Of a stretch of 10,657 nucleotides of DNA, positions 1 through 8,477 are shown piece after piece. Below the pieces are notes generated by a model. It was given only the letters and a program-made list of their open reading frames with translations, was not told the DNA's origin and did no database searches. Made by a program: the position numbers and the translations under genes. Each line of letters opens with the position of its first letter. Positions within the stretch are counted from its first letter, which is position 1. The stretch covers positions 1 through 10,657 of the forward strand of contig JALQPE010001230.1 in the NCBI GenBank assembly GCA_030407315.1. Reading direction: 5' to 3'. Source of the stretch: Asparagopsis taxiformis. Its lineage: Eukaryota > Rhodophyta > Florideophyceae > Bonnemaisoniales > Bonnemaisoniaceae.

Positions 1-152
1 CCTTCGGCCCCGCCGCGACCCCGGCCCCGGGGGCTCGAATCACGCTGCGATACGCCCAGACCTGCCTCTGAGACACGGGACAAGGACGCTGCGAGACCCA
101 CGCGGACGTGGCTTCCCTCCTTGCCCGTCGTGGTAGTTTTCGGGGTGCGCAC
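1..152. other. Leader region without a recognisable gene
   Basis: This GC-rich stretch lies upstream of the SUFU-domain gene. I see no open frame with recognisable protein character on either strand. The reading frame of the next gene could be extended back to a GTG at 108, but the extra residues have no family character. A GGGG stretch about 7 bases before the ATG at 153 is the only ribosome-binding-like element. No convincing -35/-10 pair was found. Confidence 0.4.
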
Positions 153-919
153 ATGAGCGCCCTCGACGAAAACCCGACCGTCCTGATGGTGCGAAAGCAC
201 CTCGTCGAGTTTTCTGGGACCGCCCGACGAGGTCTTCGAGCTGTCCGGGAGCCCCATCCCCGGTCCCCCATGCAGTCCCTCAACCTCGCCTACTTCGCGC
301 CGCAAGGCCCCCAGGCCCCCGTGGTCTTCGCGACCTGCGGCGCCCCTGCTCCAGATGCCGGACGGACGCCGCGTCGAGGGCCTCGTCCTGCTGCGTCGCG
401 AGCCCGAGCGGGCCGCCTTCGACGCCGTGCACAAGCTGCTCGCGCAGTTCGCCCTCTTCTCCGAGTCCAGCGGCCAGCCCGTGAACCTCGGCGACATGGT
501 CCGCGCCCCGGAGGTCCTCGCGCCGTTCTGCTCGATGGACGCGGTGCTCTTCATGCCCCCGGTGCCCTTCGTGCCGAACTTCCACCGCGCCCCCATCGGC
601 CCCGACGCCTTCGTCGACATGGTCTGGCTCCTACCGGTTCTACGAGGCCGAGCCGACTACGCGATGAAGCACGGGCCGCAGGCGCTCATGATGCTCTTCG
701 CGGCCCAGGGCCTCGACCTCACCGAGCCCGAGCGCGGCGAGGCAACACCCTCGTCGAACCCAGCGACGCCGAGACCATGGCCAAGCAGGCGATGGAGAAG
801 GCGCAAGAGAACCAGCAGAACCAGGCCCCGGTCCCCACCGCGGGCAAGCCGAAGACCTCGCGCGCGACGTCAACCAGGGCTCCTTCAACGTCCAAGAGGC
901 GGGCAGCACGCTCGTGTGA
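153..919 (+). CDS. Suppressor of fused (SUFU) domain protein, frameshifted by indels
   Basis: The translated pieces join into a protein of about 255 residues with the pattern of bacterial SUFU-domain proteins (Pfam SUFU family). In order they show a short helical start with MVRKHL, a strand containing VVFATCGAS, GRRVEGLVLL, a helix with AVHKLLAQFA, the VNLGDMV motif, VLFMPPVPFV, VDMVWLLPV, then EADYAMKHG and a closing LTEPERGE. The tail (about residues 200-255) is Gln/Glu/Lys-rich and probably helical, ending GSTLV before a TGA at 917-919. At least seven single-base indels break the frame, near 220, 265, 343, 645, 655, 740 and 870; those near 645 and 655 cancel each other. I chose the ATG at 153 because homology-like sequence begins soon after it. 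Bacterial SUFU proteins are poorly characterised; some are proposed immunity proteins of polymorphic toxin systems. No toxin gene is visible here, so the role is unknown. The family call is fairly firm, the function is not. Confidence 0.7.
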
Positions 920-1481
920 CCCGCCGGGGGGCCGGGCCCAAGAAGGCCCCGCCACCCGCCGCCCGCCGCGCCGCGCCGCCGGCCCCCGCGGCCCCGCCTC
1001 CGGCCGCAGCCCCCGCAACGCCCGGCCCGGGCGGCCCCCCCGCGCGCCGCGGCCCACCGCCGGACGACGCCCGGGACGCCCCGGTGGCGGTCCGCCCCCC
1101 GAGCAAGAAGGAAGAGGTCCGATTCGACCTCGCGGGCGGCAAGCGCGCCGGTCCGAGCGCAGGCCCCGCGGCCAGCCGCGGCGCCCCCGCGAAGCGCCCC
1201 ACCCCGGCCAAGCCGCCGCCGCGCAAGGCCCCGCCGCCCCCTCAGACCGAGGCCGAAAAGGCCGAGGCCAAGAAGAAGCGCATCGCCGCCCTCAAGGCGG
1301 CCGCGAAGGAAGGCGCCGCCAAGAGAGCCGCCGACCGCCAAGCCGGCAAAGCCACCGGCCCCGCGCCGGCCGCGCCCCCAAGGCTGTCCAGGGTGATCGC
1401 TCTGCCGTGCGCGCCGCCGCCAAGCGTCGAGGCGGCGCGGGCGACGTCATCGCCTCGAACGTCGACGAAGAAGAGCGCTAG
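916..1481 (+). CDS. Basic Ala/Pro/Lys-rich low-complexity protein
   Basis: I do not recognise a specific family. A GTG at 916 overlaps the TGA of the SUFU gene (GTGA, 916-919) and opens a frame that starts VTRRGAGPKKAPPP. The first 110 or so residues are Ala/Pro/Gly-rich with one more ordinary patch, KKEEVRFDLAGGK. A strongly predicted helix follows (TEAEKAEAKKKRIAALKAAA), then a basic tail. A frameshift near 1377 moves the frame so that the protein ends VIASNVDEEER at the TAG of 1479-1481. GC at third codon positions and the Lys/Glu content favour this frame over the Arg/Gly-rich overlapping frames. Composition resembles histone-H1-like or linker-type Lys/Ala/Pro proteins common in myxobacteria, which would fit nucleic-acid binding, but nothing proves it. 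It could instead be the C-terminal tail of the SUFU protein if the TGA at 917 is itself an artefact of an indel. Confidence 0.5.
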
Positions 1482-1484
1482 CCC

Positions 1485-1499
1485 CCGAGCCCGCCTCGG
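1485..1499. terminator. Weak hairpin between convergent genes
   Basis: CCGAG at 1485-1489 and CTCGG at 1495-1499 can form a five-pair GC-rich stem with a five-base loop. It sits in the 53-base gap between the stop of the basic protein (+) and the stop of the kinase gene (-), where a bidirectional terminator would be expected. There is no T-run on either side, and short GC hairpins are common by chance at this base composition, so the call is weak. Confidence 0.2.
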
Positions 1500-1534
1500 A
1501 TGCAGAGCCGCCGGCGACCTGCGCCGCCTCGCCC

Positions 1535-4500
1535 CTAGATCCCCACGGTGGTGCCGGAGACGGGGCAGAACAGGCGCGCCATCTTGTCCGGCCGCACGAT
1601 GCCCTGCTCCACCAAGAAGCGGTCGGCGCGCTCGACCATGAACCGCCCCTCGCCGCCGCCCACGAGCTCGCCTTCTCGGCGCCCCGCCACCGCGGCGTGC
1701 AGGCTCATGTCGACGGCCTCGAACGTGCGCCGCGCCTCCGCGAAGATCTCGCGCGCTCGGTCGCGGCGCCCGCGAAGCAAGGCGCGTTGCGCCTTGATGA
1801 GGGCCACGAAGCCGGGCACGTGGCGGAGCCCCAACGCCTCGAGGCTCTTCCCGGTGTCGTTGAGCTCGCGCCGGACCTTCGAGAGGCCCGAGGCGGTGAC
1901 CTCGGCGGCCGCGAGCGCGGCCCGAGCGCGCAGGAAGAGGGCCTCCGCGCCGAGCAAGCGCATGCGCAGGATCATCGAGCCCTCGAGCGCAGGCCACGTT
2001 GCCTGTACCCGTCGCCACGCCTCCGCGCCGTTACCCTCGTACAGATCCACGTTCGTCAGCGAGACCATGCGCGAGTAGTCCCGGAGGCGGAAGCCGTCCT
2101 CCTGGTCGCCCTCGACCCGTCGAGCTCTCGACGCGCGCGCTCCGCTTCGTCCACGGCGAGCCAGACCACGCTCAGGTACGGGAAGGTCCGGTATGTGGCC
2201 GAGACGTAGCGATTGTCGACCGCCGCCGCCTGCGCGAGCGCGCGGCGCATGCTCTCCCCGACCTCTCGGATGCGCCCCTGGTTGCTGATCGCCTCGGCGC
2301 GAATCACGCGGCAGGTGTTGCTCTCCCAGGCCACGCCCGTGCACTGGGTCGTGAAGATGTGCAGGGCCGCTTCCATCTCCTGCTCGGCGAGCCGCCACCG
2401 CCCCCGCAGGTAGGCGGCGAAGCCGCGGCTCATGCGCATCAGGCCCTTGGCGTTGGGCCGCGCCACGCCGTCTGCGGTGCGCTCGAGCAGGCGCTGCATC
2501 TTCGCTGCGCGCTCCTCGGACCGCTCCATGCCCCCCAGGATGACCCCCTCGACGCTCATCGCGCGGACCGCGCGCATCGGGTCCCCGGCGTTGAGGGCGA
2601 GGCTCAGCATGCGGAGGCGAAGTAGGCCCGCGCACGAAGTCGACCATCGCCAGGCCCGTCGCCAGCGACCAGCAGACGTCGATCTGCTGCTTCACGCGAC
2701 GGGGCACCTCCCGCGAGGACTTCGCCTCGAACTTCACCGTCCCGAGCGTGAAGCGGCCCCGCCCGGCCGCGGCCGCCTTCATCGCCTCCGCGGCGCTGCC
2801 CGGGTACGGCAACCCGACCTGCGTCAGCAGCTCCCGCAGAATGTCCAGGCCCTGATCCGCATGACCGCTGCCCAGGTACTGCTCGGCGGCCCGCCGCCGC
2901 AGCTCGAAGCCTTGGTCCCCGCCGCAGGCCTCCGAGGCCCGCAAGTAGGCCTTCGCGGCGGGCACCGCCCGGCCCGCCGAGGCCAGCGACTCTGCTCGCC
3001 ACGCCTCGATCTGCCAGCGCCGCTCGCTCTCCGCGGCGGCGAGGTCGAGCGCCATCCCGTATAGGGCCGCGGCCCGCTCGAAGGCCATCACCGAGAAGGC
3101 CGCCTGGGCCGCAGACCGCGCGTAACGGGACGCTCTCGTGGTCGCGCCCGCCTCTACGAGGTGGCGCACCAAGGCCACGGGGTCCGGCGACTCCTGAGCC
3201 TCGAGGATGCGCGCGAGGGCGAGGTGGTGCGCGCGCGCGATCTCGGGCGTCACGCGCTTGTGCAGGGTCTCACGAACCCGGTCGTGATAGACCTCGATGT
3301 AGTCCTCGCCGGCGAGGCTCGACCGCAACAAGCGTTGCGCCTTGAGGAGGTCGACCTCACGGTCTTCGGCCGAGGAGATGCCCGCGGCCTCGTTCGCGAC
3401 CACGATACGCGTCGGCGCGGCCGCCATCGCCACAACCTCGAGCAGCCGCTGCGCCCCCAGGGGCAGGGCCTTGATGCGCTCGAAGAGCACCTCCTCGAGC
3501 CGCAATCGGCGTTGCGGTGTAGCGTCGGCCGCGCTCACCGGGCGCGCGTAGTCCTTGCCCTCCGCGTCGCGCTGCGCGAGCTCGTAGACGAAGAGCGGGT
3601 CGCCCCCCGACTCGGCCGCGACCAGGCGCGCCCGGGTGCGCACCTCGTCGTCGGAGGCCTTCTTGTCGGCCTCTCGGATCAGCGCCGTCGCGAGCCCCTC
3701 GGCCTCCACCGGGCCGAGCGTACCGACGTTCAACCGCACCACCCCGAGGCCGCGCGGCGCCTCCTCGAGGGCCGAGATCACGGACAGGAGCGGGCTCTGG
3801 TCGCGATCTTCGATCCGGTAGCTGCCGAGCACGAGCAAGGGCGGGGGCTCGGGCGGCGCGAGCAGGTGAGACAGCAGCTCGCCGCTGTCCGCGTCGCCCC
3901 ACTGTAGGTCATCGAGGGAGAGGATGAGCGGGGTGCGGCGCGCGACGCGGTCGAGCAGCACACGGAGCGCGTCGAAGGCCCGCCGGCGCAGCTCCTGCGT
4001 CGCCCCCGAGCCTCGGGTGGGGTCAGGCAGCGCCGCGAGCGCCTCCACGCGGCCGAGGATCGGGAACAGGCGCGCGAGCAACGGGGCGTCCTGCGGCAAC
4101 AAAGCTTGCACTTCGTCGATGGGGAGCCGCCTCAAGTAGCGCGACAGCGCGTTCCACCATCCCGTCGATGCCCTTGAACGGCATGAGCTCGCGCTCGTGG
4201 CAGCGCCCGGACAGCACCACGGTGCTACCGTCGACCGCCACCTGGTCCAAGAAGCGCTTGATGAGGGCGGACTTGCCAACCCCCGAGCGCCCCTCCACGA
4301 GCACGACCTGGGCCTGCCCCGCGGTGGCTCGGCGCAGGGAGACCTGCATCTGCTCGAGCTCCGCCGCGCGGCCCACGAAGTGCCCCGGCAGGTCGATGGG
4401 GAAGGCCACCGAGGGGGTCAGATCGACGTGCACGTCGCGCCCGAGCGCCTCGAGGATCTGGGATGCGGTGGGGCGGTCCTCGGGGCTCTTCGACAGGAGG

Positions 4501-5476
4501 GCGCGGCACAGCTGGTCGAGGTGCTCGGGCACGTCCTTGACGAGCTCCCGGGGCGACGGTGGCTCGAACTGCTGCTTGTCCATCAGGACCCGGAACATGG
4601 TCCCGGTGAAGGGCAGCTTGCCGGTGAGGGCCTCGTACAGAATGACACCGACGCTGTACCAGTCGCTGGCCGGCGTGAGCGCATCCCCCGCGCCCTGCTC
4701 CGGCGACATGTACGCGACGGTGCCGCAGACCATGCCTTGCACGGTGCTGCGCACGAGCTGCCGGTCGTACATCGGGGTCACGAGCCCGAAGTCGAGGCAG
4801 GACCACCCGCCCCGTCTCGGTCACGAGCGCGTTGGTGGGCTTGATGTCACGGTGCAGGCGCCCCATCTCGTGAAGCGCGGCCACCGCCTCCACGAGCTGC
4901 CCCATCGCGGGCGCGAGCCGCTCGAGCTCGAGCTCGCGCACCGAGCTGAAGAGCTGCCCCTTCGGGGTCTGGGCGAACCTCCGCGACCTCGGGGTCCGGC
5001 ACCACGGATCGTGGCGCGCCCTCGGGGCCCGCTTCGGTCTCCTCTTCGTCGCCGATCGGCAACGCGATGTGCGCCCCCGAGCGCACGCTCCAGCCCGCCG
5101 ACGAGGACGGGGGCAGGCTCGGCTCCTCCGGGCGCGGCGGTCGCTCACCGTGCAGCCAGCGCAACAGATCCTGCCCCTGCACCAGCTCCATGGTGAAGAA
5201 CCAGGCCTCTTCTTCGGCCACCAGCTCGTGCAGCTGCACGAGGTTGGGGTGGCTGACGTCGATCAGCGACCGGAACTCTTGCTTGATGCGGTAGATGCCG
5301 TCCGCGTCGAAGCGGTTGAGGGTCTTGAGGGCCACGTGCCGGCCCCGGAGCCGATCCACGGCCTCGTAGACCACGCCCATGCCGCCCTCGCCGATCTTGC
5401 GGACCACCTCGTACCGCTCGGTCCCCTGGAAGGGGGCCGGCGCGCCGAAGCTCGGGGGTTGGGAGGCGCCCGCCAC
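1535..5476 (-). CDS. Serine/threonine protein kinase fused to STAND/AAA ATPase and TPR-like repeats, frameshifted
   Basis: Large signalling protein of about 1,310 residues; it probably phosphorylates Ser/Thr in partner proteins in response to a signal sensed by its C-terminal part. The kinase domain (about residues 22-340) has the glycine loop GEGGMG, VALK (Lys 51), the catalytic loop [21 protein letters not shown] and the late [11 protein letters not shown]rg motif, so it should be active. An insert of about 60 residues, Pro/Ser-rich then acidic ([12 protein letters not shown]), separates hinge and catalytic loop. Next comes an ATPase beginning [10 protein letters not shown] with Walker A GRSGVGKS (about 4265-4300) and Walker [11 protein letters not shown] (about 3900-3930). 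The last 550 or so residues are helical repeats, for example [14 protein letters not shown], of TPR type. No transmembrane segment is seen, so it is probably cytosolic. Indels lie near 2118, 2628, 4158, 4800 and 4976. The start is uncertain: GTG at 5476 is close to the kinase fold, while a TTG at 5581 would add 35 residues without family character. It resembles the PknK-like kinase-ATPase proteins abundant in myxobacteria. Confidence 0.88.
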
Positions 5477-5629
5477 TGAACCCGGGACGCTAGCAGGCTC
5501 GTGCCCAACTCTCGACCGTTCCCGCGCCTCCGAACTGGACCGACGGCAGGAACTCGATACGCGGGTTTGCCCGCCATACAAATGCTCGCTTGCTCGAATC
5601 TAGGGAAATGGTCTTCGTATGTGTCCGAC
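5477..5629. promoter_or_regulatory. Divergent intergenic region, probable promoters for kinase and radical SAM genes
   Basis: About 150 bases separate the divergent kinase and radical SAM genes, so both promoters should lie here. The stretch 5575-5625 is clearly more AT-rich than the rest of the window. It is bounded by an inverted pair, CATAC at 5575-5579 and GTATG at 5617-5621, and contains the direct repeat TGCTCG at 5583-5588 and 5591-5596. A TATGGC-like -10 candidate reads on the minus strand across 5573-5578, and a GTATGT sequence reads on the plus strand. I could not assign confident -35 elements. An AGGGAAA at 5602-5608 resembles a ribosome-binding site but is 15 bases from GTG 5621 and further from ATG 5630. 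Confidence 0.35.
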
Positions 5630-8477
5630 ATGGAGCTTCGAGAGCATCCGTACGCCGCGTTCCTGCACGACGTGAAGAAGCCCGTGCAGTACCTGGGTGG
5701 TGAGCCCGGCGAAAAGCGCAAGGAGTGGGACGAGGTCCGCGCTCGCATGTGCCTCGCCTTCCCCGACCTCTACGAGATCGGGATGAGCCACCTCGGGTTC
5801 AAGATCCTCTACTCGCTGATCAACGACACCGAGCACCTGCTCGCCGAGCGAGCCTTCGCACCGTGGCGGGATCTCGAGGACAAGCTCGTCGAACACAGCG
5901 AAGTCGTGCGCGCCCTCGAGAGCGGCCGCCCCCCTCCGACTTCGACGTCGTCGGCTTCTCTCTGCAATCCGAGTTGACGTACACCAACATCCTCACGATG
6001 TTGGTGCGTGGCGGCATCCCGCGCCTCGGCGTCGAGCGCGGCGACGAGGACCCGCTGATCATCGCGGGCGGCCCCGTCGCCACCCACGCCGAGCCGCTCG
6101 TCGACTTCGTGGACGGCTTCCTCATCGGCGACGGCGAGGAGAAGGCGACCGAGGTCCTCGAGCGCTGGGCCGAGTGGCGGGACGCGGGCCTGCCCCGCGC
6201 CGAGCGCCTCGCCCGCCTCGCCGGGCTCGGCGGCTGGTACGTGCCCTCGCAGTACACGCGCCGCCTCGACCCCGACACCGGCTTCGTGGTGGTCGACGAG
6301 GCGCTCGGCGAGGCTCCACTGCCCGTCCAGCGACACATCGTCGAGGATCTCGAGCCCTTCGACTTCCCCACCGATGGCCCCGTGGCCTCGACGGAGACGG
6401 TCTTCGACCGGGTCAGCGTCGAGATCGCGCGCGGCTGCACGGAGGGCTGCCGCTTCTGTCAGGCGGGCATGATCTACCGCCCGGTGCGTGAGCGTGACCC
6501 GCAGGCGGTCATCGACACCATCACCGACAGCGTGAGAACGCGGGCTACGACGAGGCCTCGCTCACCTCGCTGTCGACGGCCGGACTACTCGGCGATCCAG
6601 CCCCTCGTCCGCAAGACCCTCGAGGCCCTCGACGGCCAAGAACGTGAGCCTGTCCGTGAGTTCGCTGCGCGCCTACGGCCTGTCCGAGGAGGTGCTCGAC
6701 GACATGAGCACGCAGCGCGCGGGCGGCCTCACCTTCGCGCCCGAGGCGGGCTCGCAGCGCATGCGGGACGTCATCAACAAGAACGTCACCGAAGAGCAGC
6801 TGATGGAGACCGCGCGCCGCGTCTTCACCCGCGGTTGGACCAAGATGAAGCTGTACTTTCATCCTCGGGCTGCCGACCGAGGAGGAGAGGACGTGCGCGG
6901 CATCGTGCAGACCGGTGCGCGCGCACTGTCGGTGGCCAACCAGGTCCGCAACAAGCGCGGCGCCCAGGTTACGGTCAGCGTCTCGACCCACGTGCCCAAG
7001 CCGCACACGCCGTTCCAGTGGTGCGCGATGGACGCCTACGACGAGGTCCTACGCAGGCAAGGCATCCTGCGCGAAGAGGCCCGCCGCACCCGCGTGAAGC
7101 TCAAGATGCACGACTCGAAGGGCTCCTGGCTCGAGGCGTGCTCGCGCGCGGCGACCACCGCCTCGGCAAGGTCATCGCCTGGGCCTGGGACCACGGCGCC
7201 CGCTTCGACTCTTGGGAGGAGGAGCTCGACCTCGAGATCTGGAAGCAGGCCTTCGAGGCCTGCGACATGGACGTGACCCCGTTCTTGTCCCGGTGCCCCT
7301 CGACGCCCGCCTGCCCTGGGACCACCTCGACGTGGGCCTCGAGCCGGGCTTTCTGTCCCGGGAGTACAAGCGCGCGCTCAAGAACCGTCTGTCCCCGCCC
7401 TGCGGCAAGCCCAAGGGCGCCTTCGTTCACCACACGAACCTCGAGAGTCACAAGGCCGATGAGCGCAAGCTAGTCTGCTATCACTGCGGCGTCGCCTGCG
7501 ACCTCACGCAGATGCGCGAGGAGCGCACCGACTTCCTGGTCCAGCTCGGCGCGCTCACGCCCCCCGCCGCCGCCGTCCCCGCTCAAGACCCTCAGCAAGG
7601 AGGAGTCGACGCCGCCGGCAGAAGCGCATCGAGCGCCGCCCCATGCTCGAGGTCGACCAGGCCGGCAGGTCCGCGTGCGCTTCGGCTTCACCAAGGTGGG
7701 CCGCATCGCCTTCTCCGGCCACCTCGACCTCGTGCGCCTGATGCCGCGCGTCTTCCGGCGGGCGGCGTACCGCTCTTCCTCAGCCAAGGCTTCAGCCCCA
7801 CCCGCAGATGACCTTCGGCCCCGCCCTGTCCCTCGGCATGTCGGCGCTGTCCGAGTTCTTGGACGTGAAGCTGCGCGGCGACGAGGCGGGCGAGGCGCTG
7901 CTCGGCCGCCTCGTGGAGCAGCTTCGCCCCTACGAGCTCGAGGGCGTCCGGATGCGCGGCGGCCTCGTGCTCGGCCCCAACGACAAGGCGATCAGCAAGT
8001 GCTCAGCCGCGCGAGCTACGTGGCCGGGCTGTCCCGGGCCGCCTTCGCCGAGCTCGGCCTCGACTCCGAGGCCGCGATCGCGGACCGCATCGATGCCCGG
8101 CGGGCGGGCCCCCTCGAGATCCGCAAGATGGTTCGTGGCATCGGCCGCACCGTGGACCTCAAGGCCCAGCTCGTCGACGTCGTCGTCGGCGAGGGGGCCG
8201 AGGTGCTCACGCAAGCCGGCTTGACCGGCGACCTCGTGCCGGTCCGCCTCGAGATGAGCATCATCAACTCCGCGACCCGAACCCGATGAAGGTGCTCGCG
8301 GCCCTGCTCGACACCCCCGAGCCGCCCGCGCGCATGGTCCGAAAGGGCCTGTACGCGGAGCGAGAAGGCGTGCTCTTCGACCCGCTCGACCTCGACGCCC
8401 TCCGGGTTGCCAGCCCGCCCCCGAGGTCACCGCGGCCCCGTGAGCAGGCCGCGCGCCGCGGTATGCTCCGCCGGTGA
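5630..8477 (+). CDS. Radical SAM protein fused to DUF2344 (TIGR03960-TIGR03936 type), frameshifted
   Basis: The protein of about 940 residues matches the uncharacterised radical SAM family TIGR03960 joined to the radical-SAM-linked domain TIGR03936/DUF2344. The N-terminal B12-binding-like region shows VQYLGGE, AFPDLYEIGMSHLGFKIL, DFDVVGFSLQSELTYTNIL and IIAGGPVATHAEPLVDF. The radical SAM core has the [4Fe-4S] ligands CTEGCRFC (CX3CX2C, Cys codons at 6436, 6448 and 6457), then STADYSAIQ, GLTFAPEAGS, and YFILGLPTEE read across two cancelling indels (near 6858 and 6888). A second cluster, CYHCGVAC, is at 7476-7499. DUF2344 (about 7670-8430) shows GFTKVGRIAFSGHLDLVR, SQGFSP and MTFGPALSLGMSALSEFLDV. 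About fourteen indels break the frame. ATG at 5630 was chosen because MELREHPYAAFL fits the family; GTG 5621 is an alternative. The 3' end is either TGA at 8475-8477, overlapping the next start, or TGA at 8441-8443 if another indel lies near 8410. The substrate is unknown. In many bacteria this family sits near RNase E/G or ribosomal protein genes, neither of which is present here. Confidence 0.85.

Noticed and set aside
22..37. CCCCGG/CCGGGG palindromic run near the left edge
   Set aside because: There is no room for a stable loop, and such runs are expected by chance at this GC content.
640..1341. Long minus-strand open frame opposite the SUFU and basic-protein genes
   Set aside because: Its Gly/Arg/Ala-rich composition matches what antisense frames of GC-rich genes give, and no family motif is visible.
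1242..2018. Minus-strand open frame bridging the convergent gap
   Set aside because: It overlaps the real kinase C-terminus in another frame and is Arg/Gly-rich with no recognisable domain; it is a shadow frame.
3161..3907. Plus-strand open frame of about 250 residues antisense to the ATPase region
   Set aside because: It lies wholly opposite the continuous ATPase/TPR frame that has Walker motifs; its Arg/His/Leu-rich composition is typical of antisense frames.
4795..4810. Frameshift next to the DFG motif as a sign of a dead kinase
   Set aside because: A single base in a C-containing run accounts for it; LDFGLVTP reads cleanly in the adjacent frame and all other catalytic motifs are present.
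4168..5196. Plus-strand open frame of about 340 residues antisense to the kinase domain
   Set aside because: It is Ser/Arg/Pro-rich with no domain, and the opposite strand carries a full set of kinase motifs.
5608..5640. ATG at 5608 with an AGGGAAA just upstream as the radical SAM start
   Set aside because: The frame gives a Val/Arg-rich peptide unlike the family and is not the frame of MELREHPYAAFL; it would need a further indel.
6520..6660. Programmed frameshifting in the radical SAM gene
   Set aside because: Breaks occur throughout all genes without a slippery-site plus structure pattern, so sequencing or assembly error explains them better.
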